A stretch of 64,000 bases of DNA, from NCBI RefSeq assembly GCF_964340395.1, contig NC_135568.1, positions 20,098,581 to 20,162,580 on the forward strand. The letters run 5' to 3'. Below the pieces are notes generated by a model, which made no database searches, had not been told where the DNA came from, and worked only from the letters and a program-made list of their open reading frames with translations. The stretch is from Glandiceps talaboti (Eukaryota; Hemichordata; Enteropneusta; Spengelidae). Shown in pieces: positions 13,612 to 23,520 of the stretch (position 1 is the stretch's first letter; each line of letters opens with the position of its first letter). Position numbers and translations under genes: made by a program.

Positions 13612-13788
13612 AGAGTTAAACTTTGGCGAAATTTGGCAATTCCGAAAATACGCACAGCTGCCGGTCAATTTTCCATCAGGTTTTCAGGTACAAAATTGTG
13701 GAACAGTTTGCCAACAGAAATGAAATGTCTCACATCAAACCATCTGTTCAGCAAAGCTTTTAAAATGTACCTACTTGATGAAATTTAA
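13612..13788 (+). pseudogene. LINE ORF2 C-terminal fragment
   Basis: An open stretch ending at TAA encodes RTAAGQFSIRFSGTKLWNSL then PTEMK, with a later FSKAFKMYLL. The (F)xGxxLWNSLP motif followed by a basic helix is typical of the last residues of non-LTR retrotransposon reverse-transcriptase proteins (Jockey/CR1/L2-like groups). No reverse-transcriptase core precedes it, so this is a heavily 5'-truncated remnant. The reading frame may begin earlier, at 13531, but the upstream part is not recognisable. Confidence 0.7.
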
Positions 13789-13847
13789 ATATAATACACA
13801 TTCTTGCATTGTTAGCTCATTTTGATATTTTCTCCCATTATGATTTT

Positions 13848-14003
13848 TAGTCCCAGCCGGACGAAGTCTGGGACGGGGACTCATGGATTGGGTTCCGTCT
13901 GTCCGTGTGTCCGTCTGTCCGTCCGTCCATCCGTCCGTCCGCAGCCGTTTCTTGGAGATGCCTGGACCAATTTTTTTCACACTTGGTACAGGGGCAACAT
14001 ACT
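13848..14003 (+). mobile_element. Pearl-like family-1 element, 5' part only
   Basis: It begins TAGTCCCAGCCGGACGAAG and includes the inverted partner GGGACGGGGACT, a (GTCC)n/(GTCT)n run and the TTTCTTGGAGATGCCTGGACC block. It stops soon after TTGGTACAGGGGCAACATAC. The downstream flank has two copies of a TTGTAATGTACAGTTGATAG motif. Confidence 0.8.
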
Positions 14004-16021
14004 ATTGTAATGTACAGTTGATAGACAGTCTGTGATTCCATGTAGCCTGTAGGTTAACATTGTAATGTACAGTTGATAGACAGTCTAAAAAAATAAAAAT
14101 TGAATTTTTGTAAAATAGTGACGATAATATAAAAACACAATGTTTCACCAACTTTCTGTGTGGAATGTGTTATATAGTGTGTGTGTCATTATATGAAACC
14201 ACTAACCACTTTATTACTTTGCTATAAACTAAAACTGCATAGTGGAAGAGCTGAACAGCAGAACCACTTCTACAGAACAGCAGAACCACTTCTACATCTG
14301 CATTCTTGCAAACCAGAGCTGTCATTTCTTCCATGACACTGCAAAATAATCAACTCTGCTTTGTTACGATGGACGGATGGTTATTTCAGATGAGTAGTAA
14401 ATATTCATGAGTAATGCCATAATGATGAACCATATCATGGTATATATGTATCTTACACTGATCGGCAACTAATTATAGCTCGTGCAGCAGCAGCGAAGCT
14501 GCCGCGTAGCGGCTCAATGACGAGTACGTATGCGCGTCATATATATCAATGACTAGTATGCATGCGCGTCGTATATACTGTGGTTCTCCCAGGGATGCAT
14601 TGCGGCACGCAGTGACTACGCATGCGCCTTCCATATACTACGTGGATTCTCCATGCGCTACCGTATCATCGTATAGCATAGGCGACATAACATCACCATG
14701 CATTGCAATATTATAACAGTAGGCCTGTTGGCACGATTATCGTAACATTGTAACGAGTATCGAGGCATCGCTGTACCTCCAGGAGAAATTGTTACACTAT
14801 TTACATGTTCTAAAAAGAACAACTACTTTCCTATGTTTGTTGGTACAGTAACATTCCTAAATCATCGAGTTGAATTGAGAAATTGTGATGTTTGGCAACA
14901 TGTTAACAAAACATTGGTGGAGGGTCTATGATAAGTTGACTGATTGAAAATGAAGAATATTAATCTAAATTCTAATGGCTATGATGGTTTTTGAAACCAA
15001 CAACTGCATAGAGTGTTGACTTTCTTTACTTCTCGTCCATGTCAGAGAATTAGATGTCATTCAATAAAATAAATTTTGATGGTCAATACCCCTGGAAAAT
15101 GACCCAAATCAAGTGTATCAACCCTGGCCCAGGCAGCCGGTCACAAATGAATCTACCCTGCGCGAACTTATGGGCTTTGCCTAGTTATGATATTACTTAT
15201 ACTCTGACTTATACCTGATTTGTCACTGTGAACGAATGTCAATGTGACTAAATATACCTGTTTATAGGGCCATTCCCTTGAAGCAACAGTATTTTTTGAC
15301 CGTATCAAGTGAGTCCAAGAGGCAGACATAGCATGAACAGCAAGGGTCGACAGATGCATGCACTGAGTGAATGTGAATGGATGATTCAAAAGACCTCGTG
15401 TAAAAGTTACTGGTCTCATTAAAAACCACTACTAAGGATAACTAACATTTGAAGGAGTTAAAGATATTATAGAGCAAGAACGGGGAAAGATTCTTTGAAA
15501 ATTGACATTTAGCACTGATAAACGAGCACTGCACTGAGTACTAGTAGTATGGGGTGCCATGAATATAGTTCTGGAGTCCTGTGCCCGGAGAACACTGTGC
15601 TAAAAGATTGTACTTATATAACATACAGCCCAGGTTCAGTTCCTGTAAAATCAAGAAAAGTATTGTAAACAACACTTCAATGCATCTTGGAAGGTGCTGT
15701 AAAAGAGGCTGTGGTTTACGACTATGCTACATATGTTAAAAACAAAACAAAAAAAACAGCAGAGCTATTCTGACTGATAGGTCGCTTGTAATCTTCTTGT
15801 TTCTGTATTTATAGATAATTATTTTGGACAGATCTTGTGCACTAGGAAAAGACCTTGTAGAAAATGCACAGGGAAGGAAGTAGAAAATGTTATAACAGAT
15901 TCTACAAAGAAAAATTAATGTTTATTTCCTGGTAATGTGATAGGGGGATTTAAGGAAAAAAACCCACTTTTAGATTGTCCTTAGGTTGATTGCTGGATGT
16001 TTGTTTGTTTGTTTGTTACAG
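14004..16021. other. Intron sequence, no gene seen
   Basis: About 2 kb before exon 3. A patch near 14470-14720 is richer in GC and CpG (GCAGCAGCGAAGCTGCCGCG, repeated ATGCGCGTC). It has no tRNA-like box pair that I can find and no coding similarity. The last bases are (TTTG)n leading to the acceptor. Confidence 0.5.
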
Positions 16022-16204
16022 GAAACAAGAGAAAAAGTTAAGTTATTGATACAGTTGGCCGATAGCCTAGTAGAGAAAGGACACTCACATGCTAATAGTA
16101 TCAAGTCATGGGTAGATACTGTCGATCAACGATACAAGGACTTCTCACTTCGCATGGACAAATACCGAGCCAACTTGGAAAGTGCTCTAGGACTAACAAA
16201 TGAG
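16022..16204 (+). CDS. trio: Trio exon 3 of window: end of last spectrin repeat
   Basis: Acceptor TTGTTACAG follows a (TTTG)n pyrimidine-rich run. The donor is GTATTT, which departs from consensus at +4 and +5. The exon has 61 codons, phase 0. The peptide starts ETREKVKLLIQLADSLVEKG, continues HSHANSIKSWVDTVDQRYKD and ends FSLRMDKYRANLESALGLTNE. It is the closing helix of the spectrin repeat; RYKDFSLRMDKYR is nearly identical to vertebrate Trio (RYRDFSLRMEKYR, from memory). Open sequence continues five codons past the donor to a TAA, so the exon end rests on the donor and on clean continuity with exon 4. Confidence 0.93.
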
Positions 16205-16773
16205 GTATTTACACAGTAAAAGTGTAACAAATGAATGAATGAATGTTTTTGTATAATAGTAGACTGCAAAAAAACATCATTAAATTAAAATGAAATTTGG
16301 TGGGTTGCCATTTTTCTCAAGGACACTTATCACTTTAAATTTGCGATAGTTTCAACTTGCACATGAATTGAAAACTGTATTTGTTTGTTTGTCTGTCTGT
16401 TTGTTTGTTGTTTGTTTCTTTGTTTGTTTGTTTATGCATTTCTACATGGTGCTGTGTTTGTTTGCATGCGTGCACATACGCACACACACATGCGTGCGCA
16501 CACATACACATATGTCTGTGTCGTGCAATGTGTATGTGTACCTGTGTATGTTTTTTTTTATCAAATGTGTCTGTATATTATGTAAAATATGACTATATCT
16601 CTGTATTTTTGTGTGCATGGCTGACTTACATGTATATCTATAAATAATATATTAAAGTATTTTATGACTAAACCATGAAGTGAAATATAGAATACTGTTG
16701 AGGAAGTCAAATACATTATGTACATGTATGTTAATACAGTAAAACTGACAAGTTTTGATTTATGTGTTACCAG
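16205..16773. other. Short intron with TTTG and GT-rich simple sequence
   Basis: Intron between exons 3 and 4 (569 bp). It contains (TTTG)n/(TCTG)n at about 16378-16437 and an alternating CA/TG-rich stretch to about 16550. Nothing else is recognised. Confidence 0.7.
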
Positions 16774-16962
16774 GACGACGACAGTAAAGACTTGTCATTG
16801 GATAACAAAGCACCTGATCCTAGCATTGAAATCAAACTACGTGATGCTGCCAAAGAATTAAATGAAGAAAAAAGGAAATCAGCCAGGAAACGTGAATTCA
16901 TCATGGCTGAACTGTTACATACAGAGAGGGCATATGTCAGAGACTTACAGTGTTGCATCAAG
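16774..16962 (+). CDS. trio: Trio exon 4 of window: linker and start of GEF1 DH domain
   Basis: Acceptor GTTACCAG, donor GTAAAG, 63 codons, phase 0. An acidic linker (DDDSKDLSLDNKAPDPSIEI) leads to KLRDAAKELNEEKRKSARKR, near identical to the Trio/Kalirin segment before GEF1. The DH domain then opens with EFIMAELLHTERAYVRDLQCC. This is conserved region 1 of Dbl-family GEFs, including the glutamate of the TE(R/K)xYV motif that contacts switch I of the GTPase. A second GT lies six bases downstream (GTAATG) and would add Val-Lys without shifting the frame. The first donor was chosen for conservation, but the choice is not certain. Confidence 0.96.
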
Positions 16963-17627
16963 GTAAAGGTAATGAGAACAATTCTAGTTTTTTTTTATCC
17001 TGAAGACATTTGACAACATAGCTGGACTTCAAGATACAGGTACTTAGCATATATAGTCTACTGTATTCAATTTAGATTTGACTTCATTACTACATCAACT
17101 CACCAACTATCACAAACTATTTATGTAATACTGCCATTAATTTCACTAACAGCATGGCATACATAAACTCCACCAAATTATTACCAGCATTTGTTTGTTG
17201 CTTCTTGGAATGATCACAGCACTCAATGTGTGCAAATCACCATAACACACAAAACATGCATCTCACAAATCTCACTTGTTGCAAGTACCTTATGTTGCAA
17301 GTTAGCATTTTATGTGGTCATCCTTCCACCCCTACTTTTCATGTATTTTGGAACATCCCTATCATTTTGCATCACAGAGAGGTTTATTCTACTTGAATTA
17401 GGAGTTGAATGGGTCATTGTATTTTTAAAAGATATCAAATTATTCTTTCAAAAAAGTTTGAAACTGATTTGAAACTGTTTTTTCTCAACTTTCTCTAAGA
17501 ATATGAATATACAGAAACATGATAATATCTGTCCTGAAACATTGGCATGCAGGATGAGAGTGACAAGTCTGATAGCAATATAGACCTGTCTTTTCTAATT
17601 TGCATCAAAGTACATTACATTGCTTGT
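16963..17627. other. Intron sequence before pearl-like copy
   Basis: AT-rich single-copy sequence. Open frames here are short and show no conserved motif. Confidence 0.5.
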
Positions 17628-18448
17628 TAGTCCCCGCCGGACGAAGTCCGGGACGGGGACTTATGGATTGGGTTCCGTCTGTCCATGCGTCCGTCCATCT
17701 GTCCGTCCGTCTGTCCGTCCGTCCACAGCCGTTTCTTGGAGATGCCTGGACCGATTTTTTTCAAACTTGGTACAGGGGCAACATACAATGGCATACATAT
17801 GCACGTTAATTTGTTTCATGATACGATCCAATATGGCCGCCTAGCAGCCATTTTGTTTGCAAATTTTCCCTGTCTAAAGCCATAACTCAGACATGCTTGA
17901 ACAGATCTCATTCAAAGTTGGTATTAGGACAGTGTTCTATGGCATATATGTGCATATTCATTGTTGTCATGATACGATCCAATATGGCCGCCTAGCAGCC
18001 ATTTTGTTTGTGAATTTTCATGTCCAAAGCCATAACTCAGACATGCTTGAACAGATCTCATTCAAAGTTGGTATGAGGACAGTGTTCTATGACATACATA
18101 TGCATATCCATTTTCATTGTGATACGATCCAATATGGCCGGCTGGCAGCCATTTTGTTTGCGATTTTTCCATGTCCAAAGCCATAACTCAGACATGCTTG
18201 AACAGATCACATTCAAAGTTGGTATTAGGACAGTGTTCTATGACATACATGTGCATATCCATTTTCATCGTGATATGATCCCCCATACCCGACCAATCCT
18301 TTATTGTTGTAGGCATGTCCAACAAGCAGACACAACATATCTAAGTCTGTTTGATTTAAGTTCACAAGTGTTGTTGCGTGATCAGAGTAGTGATAATTCC
18401 TTAAAGCCCAATCATAGCGGGGACTATGTCATTCTCAGTGACTTGTTT
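17628..18448 (+). mobile_element. Pearl-like family-1 element, complete copy
   Basis: It starts TTAGTCCCCGCCGGACGAAG with an imperfect inverted partner CCGGGACGGGGACTT. A GTCC/GTCT microsatellite (about 17675-17722) follows, then the block ending ACAGGGGCAACATAC. Three core repeats start at GATACGATCCAATATGGCC (17820, 17971, 18121; period about 150). The tail is AGCGGGGACTATGTCATTCT then CAGTGACTTGTT. The 3' AGCGGGGACTA is complementary to the 5' TAGTCCCCGC. The layout (short terminal and subterminal inverted repeats, microsatellite, tandem core, 3' hairpin) matches pearl elements and Helentron-associated elements as I recall them. No protein is encoded. Confidence 0.85.
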
Positions 18449-18851
18449 TTATACTGCTGTGTCATTGTATGTTATTTTTATACATCGCTTGCCCTACGTC
18501 AGAAAATGACATGACATCAAATTATTCAATATTATGTTTCATGCCAGTAATAAAGTACACTCACCCTAAGTTCCAACCGCTATGTTATAGTTGGCTTTAT
18601 TTTTGCATGAAGTCTAGTTCACTTGGCATGTGGGTTTTTTATTCATCATGAGTACTTCAGAGTTGAAGGGAGCCCTCTAGAGTCCATTGGACTCTTTTAC
18701 ACTCCCTCTGTTGTTGACCAGCAAATTAAGTTCTGCCACATGTTCTAGGGAGGGGGGGGGGGGGAAGGGAGGGAGATAGATACATACGTGGCTGTAAATA
18801 TGAGTGTATTACAGGAATAACCAGCATGATTAATTGGTTGATTGATTTCAG
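18449..18851. other. Intron sequence before exon 5
   Basis: Single-copy sequence with a poly-G run at about 18749-18764. No gene seen. Confidence 0.55.
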
Positions 18852-18958
18852 AGCTACTTAACAGAAACCAAGACATCTCTAGAAGTGCCAGCTGGTCTGG
18901 CCGGCAAGGAAGATGTTGTGTTTGGGAATATACAAGAAATTTATGATTTTCACAATAA
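18852..18958 (+). CDS. trio: Trio exon 5 of window: GEF1 DH domain
   Basis: Acceptor TGATTTCAG; strong donor GTAAGT. The exon has 35 codons plus two bases of an Asn codon completed in exon 6. The peptide is SYLTETKTSLEVPAGLAGKE followed by DVVFGNIQEIYDFHN. The FGNIQEIYDFHN block is characteristic of Trio/Kalirin GEF1; GEF2 has a distinct IYDWH version. The segment between YVRDL and FGN is more divergent than its neighbours and appears one residue shorter than in vertebrate Trio as I recall it. The exon lies downstream of a complete pearl-like element in the preceding intron. Confidence 0.95.
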
Positions 18959-19078
18959 GTAAGTAATAATCTGTTCTTACCCCACCTTTATGATATAATG
19001 GTAGAATCATATTCTTTTTGCAATCAATGACTTGATGCATTTATAAAAATAGGGGTGGGCAAGTTTTGTTTCCTGTCA

Positions 19079-19532
19079 TTAGTCCCCGCCGGACGGAATT
19101 TATCTAAGTGAAGTTTTCAGCATAGACTGTCAAACAATGTGGTCCATTCGATCATCGCTTCACTCGTGAGGGAAGATGTTCGCCGTAATGGCCGTTCTAT
19201 CGATGGAAACCCTTTCGCACCACATCTATTAATAAGTAACCAATCACGTGGATAAATAATGATAACATCGCATAGTTTCTAAACTACCCAAGACGTGCTC
19301 TCCACGTCAGGAAATGGTCATGGGGCACATTGTCTTTACTTTTTATAAGTTCATTTTTATCACAAAAGTTTGGCTAATTGAAAGTCTGGTTTGGCTAATA
19401 AATTTTGAGGCAAATTAGCCAAGTTGCTAGTAAATTTTTTGACCCAGAGGAAACACTGAAAATGACAACATAAACTGCCAGTTCCGTAAAACCCAATCAT
19501 AGCGGGGACAGTGTCATTTTCAATGACTTGTT
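19079..19532 (+). mobile_element. Pearl-like family-1 copy interrupted by a hAT-like fragment
   Basis: The head is TTAGTCCCCGCCGGACG and the tail AAACCCAATCATAGCGGGGA then CAGTGTCATTTTCAATGACTTGTT. Nearly all of the middle is replaced by foreign sequence at about 19095-19458. That insert is the reverse complement of the left part of the 3583-5108 element. Confidence 0.75.
19095..19458 (-). mobile_element. hAT-like element fragment, inverted copy
   Basis: Read on the minus strand it starts CAGTGTTTCCTCTGGGTC and follows the first 370 or so bases of the 3583-5108 element, with scattered differences, up to CTTCACTTAGATAAATTC. The other terminus is absent, so the copy is truncated or internally deleted. 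It sits within a pearl-like element in the intron between exons 5 and 6. Confidence 0.75.
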
Positions 19533-19663
19533 TCTGTTTGAGTTTTCATGTGATCATATAAATCTGAGTGTTTTCTTTGCAAAAGACAAGTTGTCAATAA
19601 ATATACAAATGTATGAAATAATTTGTTGAAAATTAAGATTTGATGAATATATTCATATTTCAG

Positions 19664-19733
19664 CATTTTTTTGAGGGAATTGGAGAAGTATGAAGCATTT
19701 CCGGAAGATGTTGGTCATTGCTTTGTAACTTGG
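19664..19733 (+). CDS. trio: Trio exon 6 of window: GEF1 DH domain
   Basis: Acceptor ATATTTCAG, donor GTAAGT. One base completes the Asn codon left open by exon 5, then 23 codons follow: [20 protein letters not shown] then VTW. This is the central helical part of the GEF1 DH domain and is close to the vertebrate [23 protein letters not shown]. It is the smallest exon of the window at 70 nt and the only one that begins in phase 2. That phase agrees exactly with the two leftover bases of exon 5, which supports both boundaries. Confidence 0.95.
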
Positions 19734-19970
19734 GTAAGTAGTTATACCATACTGTGGTGTGTGTACGTTATAGTCAAATAAAACAAAATATGGTGATTTT
19801 TGTGTGTTTCTCTGTATGTGGTAAACAAGTATGAATGTTATGTAATGAGTTCTGTATTTGGCCATTGGACTTTAAAGTTGCACACACTGCAATTTATACT
19901 GTTTTGGCCATATTTTTTATAATTGTATATTTAAACTGTACTCGCAGTATTCTACATATTGAAGCATATT

Positions 19971-20471
19971 TAGTCCCCGCCGGACGAAGTCCGGGACGGG
20001 GACTTATGGATTGGGTTCCGTCTGTCCGTGCATCTGTTCGTGCGTCCGTCCGTCCGTCCGGAGATGGAGATGCCTGGACCGATATTTTTCAAACTTGGTA
20101 CAGGGGCAACATACTATGGCATACATATGCACGTCAATTTGTTTTATGATACGATCCAATATGGCCACCTAGCAGCTATTTTGTTTGCGAATTTTCCATG
20201 TCCAAAGCCATAACTGAGACATGCTTGAACAGATCTCATTCAAAGTTGCTATTAGGACAGTGTTCTATGACATACATGTGCATATCCATTTTCGTCGTGA
20301 TACAATCCCCTATACCTGACCCATCCTTTATTGTTGTAGGCATGTTCCATGTCCAACAAGCAGACACAACATATCTAAGTCTACTTGATTTAGGTTCACA
20401 AGTGTTGTTGCGTGATCAGAGTAGTTAAAACCCAATCATAGCGGGGTCTATGTCATTCTCAATGGCTTGTT
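19971..20471 (+). mobile_element. Pearl-like family-1 element, short copy
   Basis: It has the head TAGTCCCCGCCGGACGAAG, a short GTCC run, one core repeat (GATACGATCCAATATGGCC type) and the tail AGCGGGGTCTATGTCATTCT then CAATGGCTTGTT. The body is about 500 bp, with a single core unit where the 17628 copy has three. Confidence 0.85.
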
Positions 20472-20762
20472 AACCATAGATTGCAATTGATTGAACTTAA
20501 ACTCTGTATTAAGATTAACATATAAATGATCTGATGATATAATTTATCATACTTGTATGTACAAAAATTATTTATGCCATCCCTACTATGCAATCAACTC
20601 TTGTAACATTGCCAGGAGACAATTGTAATAGTATAGAAGGTATGCATTGACAGTAACATTACACTAGAGCAGTTGAATTGTGGGTAAGTATTTTTTTTGA
20701 GAAAAAAAATTATAAACTCAGTGTGTGTCGTTTTAAAATTGTTCTTCTTCTAATTTATTTAG

Positions 20763-20852
20763 GCTGACAAGTTTCATATGTATGTGACATATTGTAAAAA
20801 TAAACCTGACTCCAATTCCTTGCTGGTTGACCACGGAGGAAGTTTTTTTGAA
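20763..20852 (+). CDS. trio: Trio exon 7 of window: GEF1 DH domain
   Basis: Acceptor AATTTATTTAG, donor GTAAGT, 30 codons, phase 0. The peptide runs [18 protein letters not shown] then [12 protein letters not shown]. The [12 protein letters not shown] block is a hallmark of Trio/Kalirin GEF1 and lies in the core DH helices. It is followed by the 33.6-kb intron, which begins with a family-2 element only 35 bases after the donor. The protein continues directly in exon 8 without missing residues, so the very long intron is genuine within this assembly. Confidence 0.95.
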
Positions 20853-20887
20853 GTAAGTCATCATTATGTTTATGTTGTTGTTTTTAA

Positions 20888-20955
20888 AGCACAACTGAAC
20901 TGAAGGTTCAGTAGTGCTATAGGCATGGCAAAGACTTAAGTGTCTGTCTGTATGG

Positions 20956-21036
<81 letters not shown>

Positions 21037-21960
21037 CAACTTAAAGTCAAAAACTGCTGGACCGATTGCTTTGATATTTGGTGGTCATGTTACTTCTGGT
21101 GTCTAGTTGGGGAATTGTTCAAATGAAAATGATTGCATCAGAGATGTGGGTTTTGGGTAAAAAAATGTGATTTTTGGTCAAAAAACTTAAACTCCAAATG
21201 TACTGGGCAGATTGGCATAAAATTTGATGGGGACATTCTTGTATGTGAGTAAATTAAGATTTGTTCAAAACATGATGATTCCCTTAGTAATATGCAAATT
21301 AGGGCTAAAAATGTGTCTTTTTGGTCAAAAACCTATAATTCCAAAACGAGTCTGTAGATTTGGGTGAAATGTAAGAGGCATACATCTATGGGTGTATAGA
21401 TGAAGAACTATTAAGCATATAATGATCTCATCTGTAATGTGCAAATTAGGTTTAAAAATGTGAATTTTGGTCAAAAATTATATCTCAAAAAGTGCTTGGT
21501 CAATGAGACTGAAACTTGGTGAGATGTTTCTAGAAGTGTTGTTCTGCAGATTTTCTTCCAAATATTTTGACACAATTGGCCCTAGTAACCATGACCATGC
21601 CCTTAGCAACAACCAAATGGCAGTATATTTTGCTCAAATAACAACATCATCTGGTATCCAAGTGAGTAAACATTTCAAAAAATGTATGCAAATATCCCTA
21701 GCAACAAGACCACGTCCATAGCAACAGCCAAACGGTCGTTTGATAATAACATAACAACAAGATAACAGGGATTAATAGACAATTGAATAAACATTCAAAA
21801 AATGTATGTAAATATGCCTAGTAACAAGACCACGCCCATAGCAACAACCAAAAAGTAACGTGTATTGCAAAGATAACAACAGGGATTAATAGACAAATGA
21901 ATAAAACATACAAAAAATGTATGCGAATGTGCCTAGCAAGAAGACCATGCCCATAGCAAC
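20888..21960 (+). mobile_element. Family-2 Helentron-like element, 3' end lost
   Basis: It begins AGCACAACTGAACTGAAGGT then TCAGTAGTGCTAT, a 5' palindrome, just 35 bases past the exon 7 donor. It continues with GTCTGTCTGT and a pure (GT)n of about 76 bp, then the conserved block TAAACAACTTAAAGTCAAAA. Core repeats with CCTAGCAACAAGACCACGCC follow at roughly 115-bp spacing to 21960. The terminal hairpin is missing; the sequence passes directly into the 23-bp array. Confidence 0.8.
20956..21032. repeat. (GT)n microsatellite
   Basis: Uninterrupted TG dinucleotides of about 76 bp inside a family-2 element. They are the standard microsatellite position of this family. Confidence 0.95.
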
Positions 21961-23520
21961 TCTGTATGAGTTAGGGAGCCCTGTTTGTATGAGTTAGAGA
22001 GCCTTGTAAGTACGGGTTAGGGAGCCTTGTCAGTACGAGTTAGGGTGCCTTGTCAGTATAAGTTAAGGTGCTTTGTCTGTATGAGTTGGGGAGACTTTTC
22101 AGTATAAGTTAGGCAGCCTTTTCAGTATGAGTTAGGGTAGTTAGGGTACCTTTTCAGTACAAGTTAGGGTGCCTTGTCTGTATGAATTAGGGTGCCTTGT
22201 CAGTATGAGTTAGGGTACCTTGTCAGTATGAGTTAGGGTGTCATGTCAGTATGAGTTAGGAAGCCTTGTTAGTATGAGTTAGGAAGCCTTGTCAGTGTGA
22301 GTTAGGAAGCCTTGTTAGTGTGAGTTAGGAAGCCTTGTCAGTGTGAGTTAGGGTGTCATGTCAGTATGAGTTAGGAAGCCTTGTCAGTATGAGTTAGGGT
22401 GTCATGTCAGTATGAGTTAGGAAGCCTTGTCAGTGTGAGTTAGGAAGCCTTGTTAGTGTGAGTTAGGAAGCCTTGTCAGTGTGAGTTAGGAAGCCTTGTC
22501 AGTGTGAGTTAGGGTGTCATGTCAGTGTGAGTTAGGGTGTCATGTCAGTATGAGTTAGGAAGCCTTGTTAGTGTGAGTTAGGAAGCCTTGTTAGTGTGAG
22601 TTAGGAAGCCTTGTCAGTATGAGTTAGGGTGTCATGTCAGTATGAGTTAGGAAGCCTTGTCAGTGTGAGTTAGGAAGCCTTGTCAGTATGAGTTAGGAAG
22701 CCTTGTCAGTGTGAGTTAGGAAGCCTTGTCAGTGTGAGTTAGGGTGTCATGTCCGTGTGAGTTAGGAAGCCTTGTCCGTGTGAGTTAGGAAGCCTTGTCA
22801 GTATGAGTTAGGGTGTCATGTCAGTATGAGTTAGGGTGTCATGTCAGTGTGAGTTAGGAAGCCTTGTCAGTGTGAGTTAGGAAGCCTTGTCAGTGTGAGT
22901 TAGGAAGCCTTGTTAGTGTGAGTTAGGAAGCCTTGTCAGTGTGAGTTAGGAAGCCTTGTCAGTATGAGTTAGGAAGCCTTGTCAGTATGAGTTAGGAAGC
23001 CTTGTTAGTATGAGTTAGGAAGCCTTGTCAGTGTGAGTTAGGAAGCCTTGTTAGTGTGAGTTAGGAAGCCTTGTTAGTATGAGTTAGGGTGTCATGTCAG
23101 TATGAGTTAGGAAGCCTTGTTAGTATGAGTTAGGAAGCCTTGTTAGTATGAGTGAGGGTGTCATGCCAGTATGAGTTAGGAAGCCTTGTTAGTGTGAGTT
23201 AGGAAGCCTTGTTAGTGTGAGTTAAGAATAAGTGTGAGTTAGGGTGTCTTGTCAGTATGAGTTAGGGTTTCTTGTCAGTATGAGATACGAGCCTTGTCTA
23301 TGAGTTAGGGAGCCTTGTCAGAATGGGATGAAGAGCCTTGTCAATACGAGTTAGGGCGTTGACAGTATAACTTAGGGTGCCTTGTCTGTGTGAATTAGGC
23401 AGGCCTTGTCTGTACGAGTTAAGGAGCCTTGTTAGTATGAATTAGGGAGACTTGTTTTTATGAGTTAGGGTACCTTGTCAGTAATGGGTTTAAGGCAGCC
23501 TTGTCTGTATGAGTTAGGCA
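21961..23520. repeat. 23-bp tandem array
   Basis: About 68 copies of GAGTTAGGAAGCCTTGTCAG plus TAT/TGT, alternating with a GAGTTAGGGTGTCATGTCAG version. Both edges are degenerate, while the centre (22250-23220) is uniform. This is the usual pattern of an array growing from the middle. It is followed by a poly-G stretch near 23535-23555. Confidence 0.95.

Noticed and set aside
14470-14720. Possible tRNA-derived SINE in a GC-richer patch
   Set aside because: I could not find a convincing A-box and B-box pair or a tail, so no RNA gene is called.
15986-16219. Translation start at 15986 for an independent short gene
   Set aside because: The conserved part begins exactly at the acceptor (16022) and ends at the donor (16204); the ATG lies in intron sequence.
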